59,691 bases of DNA from Verrucomicrobiota bacterium (GTDB lineage Bacteria; Verrucomicrobiota; Verrucomicrobiia; JADLBR01), in contig JAKQKQ010000216.1 in assembly GCA_029560585.1 (NCBI GenBank), positions 1 through 59,691 on the forward strand, given 5' to 3'. The position numbers and the translations under genes were made by a program. The notes beneath the pieces are model-generated. The model had not been told where the DNA came from. It saw only the letters and a program-made list of their open reading frames with translations, and did not search any database. Positions 40,871-48,707 of the stretch are shown in pieces (within the stretch, counting starts at the first letter, position 1; the number at the start of each line of letters is the position of its first letter).

Positions 40871-40886
40871 GGGTGTCTCCTTTGGG

Positions 40887-42275
40887 TCAGTTGATGTTGA
40901 AGAAGGTGGGATACGGTTTGCCCTCGATCATTCGGTGTATCATCAGCGCCGCTTCCCGGAGGTGATAATCGCCCCACATGGACGACTCGCCGCAGGGGAT
41001 CGTTTGGCCCGCGGGGACGTGATCCCAGCCGCGCGGGCGGTGATAGATCGAATGGAGGAGCAGGCCCTGGTGGCCAGGCGAGGTGCTCAGGTAGGGCTCG
41101 TCGAGCAGCGTGCGGAGGACGGTGAGGCCCGCCTGCCAGTAGCGCCTGCCCGAGGCGGGATCGGTGCCGGCGCGGGTCGCCAGGAATTGGCCGAGGCGCA
41201 GCAGCCCCTGCGCGGCGATTGCGGCCGCTGAACTGTCCACGGGCTCGAATTCGTTGCGGGGGTCGGCGGGGCGGGCGCGCCAATCGCCGAGGCGATGCAG
41301 CTCCGGGGCGCCGGTGTCCCAGTACGGGATGCCATCGGCGGCCGTGGCCCGATCCACATAGAAGTCGCAGGTGGCCGTGGCGGCCCTGAGCATGAATGCC
41401 TCGACCTTTGTGCGGCCGCCGTGGGGCTCGAGGTCGGCGTCGGGAATCGCTGCCAGGAACTCCAATTCCTCCGCGTAGCCGCACATGATCCACGCGAGGC
41501 CCCGCGTCCACGTGGAGAACGGGGACCAGCCCTGCTGCGAATTGGGGCAGCGATATTGGCCGTCGTTGAGATTGAATATGCTCTCGTGGGCGACGCGCCC
41601 CCGTTCGTCGTACGCATCGCGGCCCTCGCCGTGATAGACGTTGAAATTGGCGGTGGTGCGCGCGTGTCCCAGGAGCCGATCGAGGAGCGAGACGCGGCGG
41701 TCGTTCTCTTCCATGAGGGGATGGCCCAGGCGATGGGCCACCGCGAGGGAGCGGAGCGACCGGATCGTGTCCGCGAAGAGCGAATGGGGGCCGTTGAATG
41801 AGTAGATGTAGCCCTCGCCGTCGGCGATCCGCGTCCAGCGCCGCGCCTGCACGGCGCCGGAACACTTCAGCGCCATCTCGAGGAAGTCGCGCTCGTGCGG
41901 GTCATCGGCGATTCGGCCCTCGCGCATGAGGCGGAGGAGATTCCCGTATGTGCTCACGTTGTTGAAGCCGTGGTCGTGGACGCCGACGTGCGTCACGTGC
42001 GGCGCCATTTTCTCGCGGGTGTCGCGGCGGGCCGCCTCCAGCAGGTCCGCCTCGCTGGTTGCGTCGAACTGGAGTATCGCCGCGCCATACTGGAAGCCCT
42101 GCGTCCACTCGGTCCATCCCCGCGTGGTGTACTTGCCGCCGACGGTGAACACCGGCGACCCCTTCCGCTCATCGTATTCTCGCGCGATCAGCCGGATCTT
42201 CTGGCCCGAGAGTTCCCAGAGGCGCGCGAGTTTCGCGCGCAGGTCGGCGGGTTGCAGTGTCTCGTCTATTCTCAT
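40887..42275 (-). CDS. GH88/GH105-like unsaturated uronyl hydrolase
   Basis: 462 residues forming an (alpha/alpha)6 barrel. Landmarks are VGVHDHGFNNVSTYG, LNDGQYRCPNSQQGWSPFSTWTRGLAWIMCGYAEEL and the C-terminal SSAAAIAAQGLLRL and IPCGESSMWGDYHLREAAL, which parallel the SSA..A and GDYFL.EAL motifs of GH88. Such enzymes hydrate and cleave the 4,5-unsaturated uronic acid produced by polysaccharide lyases. No signal peptide is seen, so it acts in the cytoplasm. It begins 2 bp after the XRE-cupin regulator in the same operon. Confidence 0.82.
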   Translation of the reverse strand: MRIDETLQPADLRAKLARLWELSGQKIRLIAREYDERKGSPVFTVGGKYTTRGWTEWTQGFQYGAAILQFDATSEADLLEAARRDTREKMAPHVTHVGVHDHGFNNVSTYGNLLRLMREGRIADDPHERDFLEMALKCSGAVQARRWTRIADGEGYIYSFNGPHSLFADTIRSLRSLAVAHRLGHPLMEENDRRVSLLDRLLGHARTTANFNVYHGEGRDAYDERGRVAHESIFNLNDGQYRCPNSQQGWSPFSTWTRGLAWIMCGYAEELEFLAAIPDADLEPHGGRTKVEAFMLRAATATCDFYVDRATAADGIPYWDTGAPELHRLGDWRARPADPRNEFEPVDSSAAAIAAQGLLRLGQFLATRAGTDPASGRRYWQAGLTVLRTLLDEPYLSTSPGHQGLLLHSIYHRPRGWDHVPAGQTIPCGESSMWGDYHLREAALMIHRMIEGKPYPTFFNIN

Positions 42276-42277
42276 GT

Positions 42278-42823
42278 TCAGAACCTCTTGGCTTTCGTGA
42301 TGTGCGCGATGACGAGCCGGCTGGGCGCCAGCGCCCGATACGTGTGTTCCAGCACCGCGTCAAACTGAAGCGCGTCACCGTCGCGGAGCACGTGCTTCTC
42401 GCGGGGCAGCGCCACCTCGACCGCGCCCTCGAGCACCCAGCAGATCTCGTAGTCGTCGTGGTGGATCTCGGGGCGATGGGTCCTCGCGCCCTTGGTCGCG
42501 TCGCCGAAGAACAGGCGCGCGTTGCCATAGGCCACCGTGCGGAAGTCGAAGCCGTCAGAGCGGTATCCCGACCCCTTCACCCGGTGCGCAGACCGGCGCT
42601 CGACCAGCGAAAGGAGGTCCGCCGCGGTCAGCCCGAATACCCGCGCGAGCCGGAACAGCGTCTCCAGCTCGGCCCTCGTCTGGTTGCGCTCCAGTTTCGA
42701 GATCACCGCCGGCGATATCCCCGAGCGGCCCGACACCTCGCCGATCGTCAGCCCCTCGCGCTTTCGGAGTGCGCGGAGGATCGAGAAATCGAAGCTCGGA
42801 TCGGCGGGGGCGCCCTTCGTCAT
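42278..42823 (-). CDS. XRE family regulator with cupin sensor domain
   Basis: 181 residues. A helix-turn-helix (about 12-66, with LTIGEVSGRSGISPAVISKLERNQT) is joined to a C-terminal cupin (about 105-178, HRPEIHHDDYEICWVLEGAVEV), as in PuuR/SutR-type regulators. It is first in the operon GH88-cupin-Gfo-SDR and is probably its sugar-responsive regulator. A 16-bp palindrome sits between its -35 and -10 boxes. The start at 42823 lies 10 nt after the -10; an upstream in-frame ATG near 42850 would fall inside the promoter. Confidence 0.9.
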   Translation of the reverse strand: MTKGAPADPSFDFSILRALRKREGLTIGEVSGRSGISPAVISKLERNQTRAELETLFRLARVFGLTAADLLSLVERRSAHRVKGSGYRSDGFDFRTVAYGNARLFFGDATKGARTHRPEIHHDDYEICWVLEGAVEVALPREKHVLRDGDALQFDAVLEHTYRALAPSRLVIAHITKAKRF

Positions 42824-42833
42824 TTCATGGATA

Positions 42834-42862
42834 ATAAAATATATGGGCATATATATTGTCAA
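42834..42862 (-). promoter_or_regulatory. Promoter and palindromic operator of the XRE/GH88 operon
   Basis: Minus strand: perfect TTGACA (42862-42857), 17-bp spacer, TTTTAT (42839-42834). The spacer is filled by the palindrome ATATATG-CC-CATATAT (42839-42854), which would block RNA polymerase when bound. The start codon follows 10 nt after the -10. Confidence 0.6.
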
Positions 42863-43415
42863 AGAAAATATTCGGGGGTGGGGAGGCCTGGGGGGAACGA
42901 TCGGCGGGGGGAAGCGGCGCGGGGACGCATCACGCTCTAACAGCCCGTTAGAAAACGTCACCGATTGGCCATGACGGTGTGGGACGCCAGATTTCGACGG
43001 GAGGGACGCCGGCCCCGGCGTCCGCGATTCACCAGCCGCACGACATCTGGGCCAACCCGGCCCGCGAGGCGAGCGTGTCTCAAAACCTTTGAACCGAACC
43101 GCCTGGCACAGGCGGCCTACAAATTTTGTAGGGCATCTCTGTGAGATGCCGTGCAATGTCGCGTGCCGCACACCATTGGAAGTCCCCCCTAACATCAGAT
43201 GGGCATTGATTGTTGGATGTCCCGTGTTGGGCGTTTGAGTTGTGAGACAGCCTCGGGCCGGCGTGCCACCCCGGATTGGACCGGGGTGCCTGCCATGTTC
43301 TGGTTCATTTGAAGACGCCAGACTTGCTCTTTCCAAGGGCGGCGGGAGGTCCTAGCCTTGCGCTGGCGCCCTGGCGAGGGTCCGGGTCGGGGGCTGAGGC
43401 GCGGAGGTCTGGTCT
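42863..43415. other. Intergenic region with composite repeat copy D
   Basis: No gene is supported. 42863-42998 shows nothing recognisable. The composite repeat spans 42999-43260, followed by a GC-rich hairpin (GGCACCCCGG against CCGGGGTGCC near 43265-43290). A TAGCCT hexamer at about 43353 may be the -10 of the large propeller gene, whose ATG at 43416 has GGAGG 8 nt upstream. Confidence 0.55.
42999..43260 (+). repeat. Composite repeat, filled copy D (right outer end lost)
   Basis: It begins GGGAGGGACGCCGG. The insertion is 43071-43254 (184 bp), with GAGCGTGTCTCAAAAC and GTTGTGAGACAGCCTC ends. The three hairpins are at 43099-43115, 43116-43132 and 43133-43149. After the insertion the text reads GGGCCGGCG, so the CCCTCCC end has diverged. 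Confidence 0.85.
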
Positions 43416-46400
43416 ATGAAGCGCACGTTGCCCGCCCCCGGGTTTTTGTTGAGATGCACAGGGTGGCTTTCGTTGGTGTTCACGTGTGCCTTGGCGGGCG
43501 CAGGGGACTGGCCGACCTACCGGCATGACGCGGCGCGCAGCGGCATCACCGCGGAGGCGCTGAGGCCACCGCTGGTCGAGTGCTGGCGACTCGTGTCGCG
43601 GGTGGCGCCAGATCCTGCGTGGGAGACGCCGCGGGACGTGCCGGTGGAGGGCATCCTGGAACTTGGGCGCACGCGCTTCGATGACGCGCACCACGTCGCC
43701 GTGGCGGATGGGCGGGTCTATTTTGGGACCAGCGGGGATGGGCGCCTGTGCGCCCTTGATGTGGCCACGGGCAAGAAGGTGTGGACGCGGCACGCGGGCG
43801 GGCCGGTGCGGCTGGCGCCGTCGTTCTCGCAGGGCCGCGTGTACTTCGGGGCCGATGATGGGATCGTGCGGTGCCTCGACGCGGCCACGGGGAACGTCGC
43901 CTGGGAGCGGCGCGTGGGCCCGCGAGACGAGCGGCTGCTTGGCCACGGGAAGATGATTTCGCGTTGGCCGGTGCGCACCGGCGTCTTGGTCGATGGGGGC
44001 GTCGCGTACTTCGGGGCGGGGATATTTCCGGCCGAGGGCGTTTTCATGGAGGCGGTCGGGGCCGCCGATGGCCGGCCGGTGTGGCGCAATGATACCTGCG
44101 GGGAGGCGCCCGACAGCATCATCTCGCCCCAGGGTTATCTGCTCGCATCAAAAAGCCAGCTCTTCGCGCCGCTGGGGCGCGTGTCACCAGCCGGGTTTGA
44201 TCGCGAGACCGGCAAGTTCATCCAGGCCGCGTCCTTCGGCAAGACCATCGGCGGCGGCTCCGCGCTGATCGCAGGCGAACAGCTTTATACCGGGACAGAG
44301 GAGATCATGGCCTATCGGCCCGGCACGAAGAAAGAGAAGACGGCCTGGCTCGGGGGCCGCCAATTGGTGGTGCGGGGAGACATTTTCTATCTGGCGACCG
44401 ACAAGGCGATCGTGGCGGTGGACCGCAAGGGATATGCCGTGCCGAGCGTGAAACGGTTCACATTGCGTGAGCAGCTGAGGCAATTTGGCACCGACTTGCG
44501 CGCGGCGGTGGGCGCGGAGGCCAAGGCCGCGAAGGCGCTCGCGCTTGACCAGAGAGCGCTGGCGGCCATGGGGCGGGATGCCGTCGGCCGGGCGGAACTG
44601 GAAGAGAAAGTCGAAGAGGGCGCGCGGCAACTGGAGGACGCGCGACGGCAGCTCGGGCAACTGCGCGAGCGGCAGGGGGAAATGGATGAGACCTTTGAGC
44701 AGGCTGGCGAGGCGATGTCCGCCGCCCAACTCTGGGTGTTAGAGCGCACGTGCGCCGACGCGCTGATCCTCGCGGGCGAGACCCTCTTCGCCGGCGGCGA
44801 TGGGCGGGTCCTGGCGATCGACGCGGGCACGGGCAAGGTGCTGTGGGAGGGATCGGTGGAGGGCGTCGCCCGGGGGCTTGCCGTGGCTGATGGCAGGCTG
44901 TTCGTCAGCACGACGACCGGCGCGATCTACTGCTTCGGGCCGGAGGGTAGTAAAGCCTGTGGCGCTGTCGAGGACGCGGCTCCCAAGCCGTCGGCCGGGG
45001 GCGATGCATCGTGGGCCAAGACCTGTTCCGAGGCGGCGGATTTTGTGATTCGGGAGTCGGGTGTCACCCGGGGCTACGCGCTCGTGCTCGGTTGCGGGAC
45101 GGGCAGGCTTGCGGCGGAACTCGCGATGCGCACGGAACTGACGATATGCGCGGTGGACTCTGATCCCGCGAGGGTCGAGGCGGCGCGCGCGCTCCTAGAT
45201 GCGGAGGGCCTCCTCGGTTCGAGAATCTCAGTGGATTGCGTCGGGCACGGCGCTCTGCCTTTCTCGGATTTCTTCGCGAATCTCGTCGTCAGCGAGCGCC
45301 TGCTCGGTGGGGACGCGGCCGGCATTGACGCGACGGAAATCTCGCGCGTGCTGAAGCCCTGCGGCGGCGTCGTGATGTTCGGCCGACGTCCTGGTTCCGG
45401 GGGCGGTGGCGGGCTGCGGGCGCTGCTGCCGGCCGACAAGTTCCCTGGTGCGAAGGAATTGGCGGGCGGCAACTGGGTGTCTTTCGTGCGCGGATCGCTG
45501 CCGGGGGCCGGGGACTGGACTCACGCTTATGCGGATGCGGGCAACACCGCGGGCGGTGGCGACTCGGCGCTGCATTGCCCGATGGGGTTGCTGTGGTTCG
45601 GGCGACCCGGGCCACTGGAGATGATCAGCCGCCACCGCCGCGCGGCGGGTCCGCTGATGGCAAAGGGCGTGCTCCTCGTCCAGAGCGAGAACGCGGTCAC
45701 GGGATACGATCCGTACAACGGCCTGCGGCTCTGGCGCCACGAGATGCCAAAGGTCGTCCGGGATCTCGTCTCCCACGACTGCAGCAATCTCGCCTCCGAT
45801 GGGGAGACCTTTTTCGTGGCGCAAGATGCCGGGTGCTTCCGCCTTGATGCCCGCGACGGAAAGACGCTGGCGACCTTCCGGGTACCGGGCGACAAGGCCG
45901 AGCGGTGGGGGTACATTGCGGCGGAGGGCGGCCTGCTCTTTGGAAGCGCGACGAAGCAGGGCAGGACGTGCGATCGGATTTTTGCGATCGACCCCGCGAC
46001 CGGTAGAAATCTCTGGCAATACGAGGGTCCCGGGATTCCCCACCCATCGATTTCGGTGTCGGGCGGCCGCGTCTTCTTCGTTGAGGACAGGGCGGCGACG
46101 TCCGAGCAACGGCTCGCCGCGCTGCACGATCAACTGGAGGGGTTGAAACCCGCTGACGCGGAGAAGGCCATGAGGAAGGCCGCGGTGCGCTTTGCCGTGT
46201 GCATTGACGGCCGGAGTGGCCGCAAGCTGTGGGAGAGGCCCGTGGACCTGACGGGTGGCATCGGCGGACTATATTGGAGTTCGCTCGGGACGATGGCGGC
46301 ACGCGGGACGCTGGTGATATTCGGCGTCTATACCGACGGCCACTATTGGAAGGATTTCTTCGCGGGACAGTTCGATTCGCGGCGGATCGTGGGGCTGGAC

Positions 46401-48206
46401 GCGGCCGACGGGCGCACGCTCTGGGACAAGAGGGTGGGCTATCGGGTCCGGCCGCTGATCGTCGGCGACACGCTGCACGCCGAGCCATGGGCCTACGATC
46501 TCAGGACGGGCAAGCAGCGCGAACGCGTCAACCCCGTGACGGGGTTTGAAGAGCCGTGGCAGTACGCGCGCCCCGGACACCATTGCGGTCCGCCCGTTGC
46601 GGCGCAGAACGTGATGCTGTTCCGCTCGGGGCACGTCGGGTACTTCGACCTCGAACACGACATTGGGACGATGCACTTCGGCGGCCAGCGGATGGGCTGT
46701 TGGGTCAACTTCATCATGGGGGGTGGGCTGGCGATGATCCCCGAGGCCAGTTCCGGCTGCATGTGTCCATTCCCCAACGTGTGCACCGTTGTTTTCGCGC
46801 CGCGGGCGCAGGAGCGGGCGTGGGCCAAGATGAGTCTCGTGGGCGGCACGATGCCCGCCAAACACCTGGCCCTGAATCTCGGGGCGCCGGGGGACCGCAA
46901 AGCCGCCGACGGAACCCTCTGGCTGGCTTACCCGAGGCCGACGGGTTCGCTCGTGGTGCCATTCGCGACAGATGTTTCGACGTATCCCGGCGGCGGGTCC
47001 TTTCTCAAGGGCACGGATTTCACCAAGGTGGAAGGAACGGCCAATCCGTGGCTCTATGAGTCGGGCTATCGGGGCTTCAGGCGACTCGGTCTCCCGCTGT
47101 TGGCCCCGGGTGATGGCCGGGCCGCGTTCACGGTCCGCCTCCACTTTGCCGAGCTCGATGGCGCCGCGCCCGGCCAACGGGTGTTTGACATCCGGCTCCA
47201 GGGCAAAGTCGTTGCGCGGGCATTCGACCCGGTGGCCGAGGCCGGTGGGGCGGGGAAGGCCGTGATCAAGGAGTTTGCGGGCGTGGAGTCGGACCGGGAT
47301 CTCGAGATCGAATTCAGTGCCAAGGGCCGCAGCCCGGCGCCCGACAGCGCCCCATTGCTGCAGGCCATCGAGGCGCTGCGCGAGCGCGTGCTCGCCGTCG
47401 GCGTGATCGTGCCCGAGGTTTTGCTGAACCGGTCGAGGCCGACGGCGGAGGTGGAAGTCCGCGCGGCGAATCTAAAGGATGTTCCTTTCGGCGGGACGTT
47501 GGAGTTGCTCGCGCCAGAGGGTTTTCGCGTCGAGCCGTCGAAGATTCCCGTGCGGCTTGAGGCATCGGGCGGCAAGGCGGTCGTGAAGGCATCCATCTCC
47601 TGCCAGCAACTCGAGATGCCCGAGGTGAAGCGGGAACTCCTGGCCAGGCTGGTGGGCGCGGGGGGCGCCGTGGAGATGGAGGCGCGCAGCGACATCGAAT
47701 TTCTCGGGCGACGCGAGCGCACCATCCTCAGGGCGTGCGAGGACACGTACGCGACCGCGGGCACCCCGAACTCGGCCAAGGGCGGCACGGCGCCGACCCT
47801 GGTCGTCGATGGGGGCAACCTCACGACCGGTGACGACTCGCATAGCATCGCGTTTCTCAAGTTCCTGATCGACCTGCCCGGCACCCCGGTTTCCGCAATC
47901 CTGGTTTTATGCAACGCCGGCAACGAGTCCACGGACGGCGGGCAGATCCGCGTCGTGGAGGGCCACTGGAGCGAGCAGGGCCTGACCTACGAGAAACGGC
48001 CCACGCTCGGTCCGGTGGTTGGCAGGATCGGCAAGATCGCATCGCGCCAGGTGGTGCGAATTCCGCTGGATCTGAAGTTCACGGGAGCGAAGCAGGTGAG
48101 CCTGGCGATCGAGCCCGTGAACAATGATGGGGTAGACTACGTCTCGCGCGAGGGCAAGAAACCCGCAGAGCTGCTTGTCGAATACCTGCCGGCCAATAGC
48201 CCCTAG
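43416..48206 (+). CDS. Giant secreted beta-propeller protein with embedded methyltransferase-like, malectin-like and DNRLRE domains
   Basis: 1596 residues with a signal peptide (about 1-28). Residues 30-345 and 445-520 are PQQ/BamB-like blades (VTGKKVWTRH and TGKVLWEGS-type repeats), interrupted by a coiled coil (about 347-440). Residues about 535-675 form a class I SAM-methyltransferase-like Rossmann domain: LVLGCGTGRLA (motif I), CAVDSDPARVEAAR (post-I) and RVLKPCGGVVMFG (motif IV-VI region). A second propeller (about 690-1110) follows, then a malectin-like domain (about 1180-1320) and a C-terminal DNRLRE/CBM96-like domain (about 1440-1593). GGAGG lies 8 nt before the ATG. SAM is not expected outside the cytoplasm, so the embedded fold may be structural or bind another ligand. 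Confidence 0.8.
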   Translation: MKRTLPAPGFLLRCTGWLSLVFTCALAGAGDWPTYRHDAARSGITAEALRPPLVECWRLVSRVAPDPAWETPRDVPVEGILELGRTRFDDAHHVAVADGRVYFGTSGDGRLCALDVATGKKVWTRHAGGPVRLAPSFSQGRVYFGADDGIVRCLDAATGNVAWERRVGPRDERLLGHGKMISRWPVRTGVLVDGGVAYFGAGIFPAEGVFMEAVGAADGRPVWRNDTCGEAPDSIISPQGYLLASKSQLFAPLGRVSPAGFDRETGKFIQAASFGKTIGGGSALIAGEQLYTGTEEIMAYRPGTKKEKTAWLGGRQLVVRGDIFYLATDKAIVAVDRKGYAVPSVKRFTLREQLRQFGTDLRAAVGAEAKAAKALALDQRALAAMGRDAVGRAELEEKVEEGARQLEDARRQLGQLRERQGEMDETFEQAGEAMSAAQLWVLERTCADALILAGETLFAGGDGRVLAIDAGTGKVLWEGSVEGVARGLAVADGRLFVSTTTGAIYCFGPEGSKACGAVEDAAPKPSAGGDASWAKTCSEAADFVIRESGVTRGYALVLGCGTGRLAAELAMRTELTICAVDSDPARVEAARALLDAEGLLGSRISVDCVGHGALPFSDFFANLVVSERLLGGDAAGIDATEISRVLKPCGGVVMFGRRPGSGGGGGLRALLPADKFPGAKELAGGNWVSFVRGSLPGAGDWTHAYADAGNTAGGGDSALHCPMGLLWFGRPGPLEMISRHRRAAGPLMAKGVLLVQSENAVTGYDPYNGLRLWRHEMPKVVRDLVSHDCSNLASDGETFFVAQDAGCFRLDARDGKTLATFRVPGDKAERWGYIAAEGGLLFGSATKQGRTCDRIFAIDPATGRNLWQYEGPGIPHPSISVSGGRVFFVEDRAATSEQRLAALHDQLEGLKPADAEKAMRKAAVRFAVCIDGRSGRKLWERPVDLTGGIGGLYWSSLGTMAARGTLVIFGVYTDGHYWKDFFAGQFDSRRIVGLDAADGRTLWDKRVGYRVRPLIVGDTLHAEPWAYDLRTGKQRERVNPVTGFEEPWQYARPGHHCGPPVAAQNVMLFRSGHVGYFDLEHDIGTMHFGGQRMGCWVNFIMGGGLAMIPEASSGCMCPFPNVCTVVFAPRAQERAWAKMSLVGGTMPAKHLALNLGAPGDRKAADGTLWLAYPRPTGSLVVPFATDVSTYPGGGSFLKGTDFTKVEGTANPWLYESGYRGFRRLGLPLLAPGDGRAAFTVRLHFAELDGAAPGQRVFDIRLQGKVVARAFDPVAEAGGAGKAVIKEFAGVESDRDLEIEFSAKGRSPAPDSAPLLQAIEALRERVLAVGVIVPEVLLNRSRPTAEVEVRAANLKDVPFGGTLELLAPEGFRVEPSKIPVRLEASGGKAVVKASISCQQLEMPEVKRELLARLVGAGGAVEMEARSDIEFLGRRERTILRACEDTYATAGTPNSAKGGTAPTLVVDGGNLTTGDDSHSIAFLKFLIDLPGTPVSAILVLCNAGNESTDGGQIRVVEGHWSEQGLTYEKRPTLGPVVGRIGKIASRQVVRIPLDLKFTGAKQVSLAIEPVNNDGVDYVSREGKKPAELLVEYLPANSP

Positions 48207-48265
48207 GCCCGGTGTGGTGTCTCCTCAGATGAATCTGAACACCACCGTCCTCCCGATCAGATTCG

Positions 48266-48538
48266 GGGAGGGCCCGCGGCCTGAGGCTGTCTCAAAACTC
48301 AAACGCCCAACATGGAACACCCAACAATCAATGCCCATCTGATGATAGAGGGGACTTCCAATGGTGTGCGGCGGGCGACAATGCACGGCATCTCGCAGAG
48401 ATGCCCTACAAAATTTGTAGGCCGCCTGTGCCAGGCGGCTCGGCTCAGAGGTTTTGAGACACGCTCGCCTCGCGGGCCGGGTTGGCCCAGGCGTTGCGCG
48501 GCTGGTGAATCGCGGACGCCGGGGACGGCGTCCCTCCC
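48266..48538 (-). repeat. Composite repeat, filled copy E (reverse orientation)
   Basis: Outer ends are GGGAGGGCCC (48266) and GGCGTCCCTCCC (48538). The insertion is 48283-48466 (184 bp), bounded by GAGGCTGTCTCAAAAC and GTTTTGAGACACGCTC. Hairpins are at 48388-48404, 48405-48421 and 48422-48438. It is the best-preserved copy. Confidence 0.87.
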
Positions 48539-48693
48539 AATTGATACTGAGACGCCAGCGTGGATGTGATGGTGGCATTTTGAGACAGGCTGGCCTCGGC
48601 GTCCGTGCCGCAGCCCCGCTTCCGGCCCGGGCATCCGGATAATTGACAGCCGCATGGCGGCCGGGATAAAAAGACAATCAGCATTGATATTAT

Positions 48694-48700
48694 AGGAAGG
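48694..48700 (+). promoter_or_regulatory. Shine-Dalgarno AGGAAGG deciding the start at 48708
   Basis: AGGAAGG ends 7 nt before the ATG at 48708 and only 4 nt before the GTG at 48705, so the ATG is preferred. Confidence 0.6.
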
Positions 48701-48707
48701 TCGCGTG

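Larger units (their letters stand above)
48207..48707. other. Intergenic region with composite repeat copy E
   Basis: No gene is supported. It is mainly the reverse-oriented composite repeat, then about 150 bp with a GTCTCA-like remnant near 48580 and the ribosome-binding site of the downstream gene. Confidence 0.6.
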
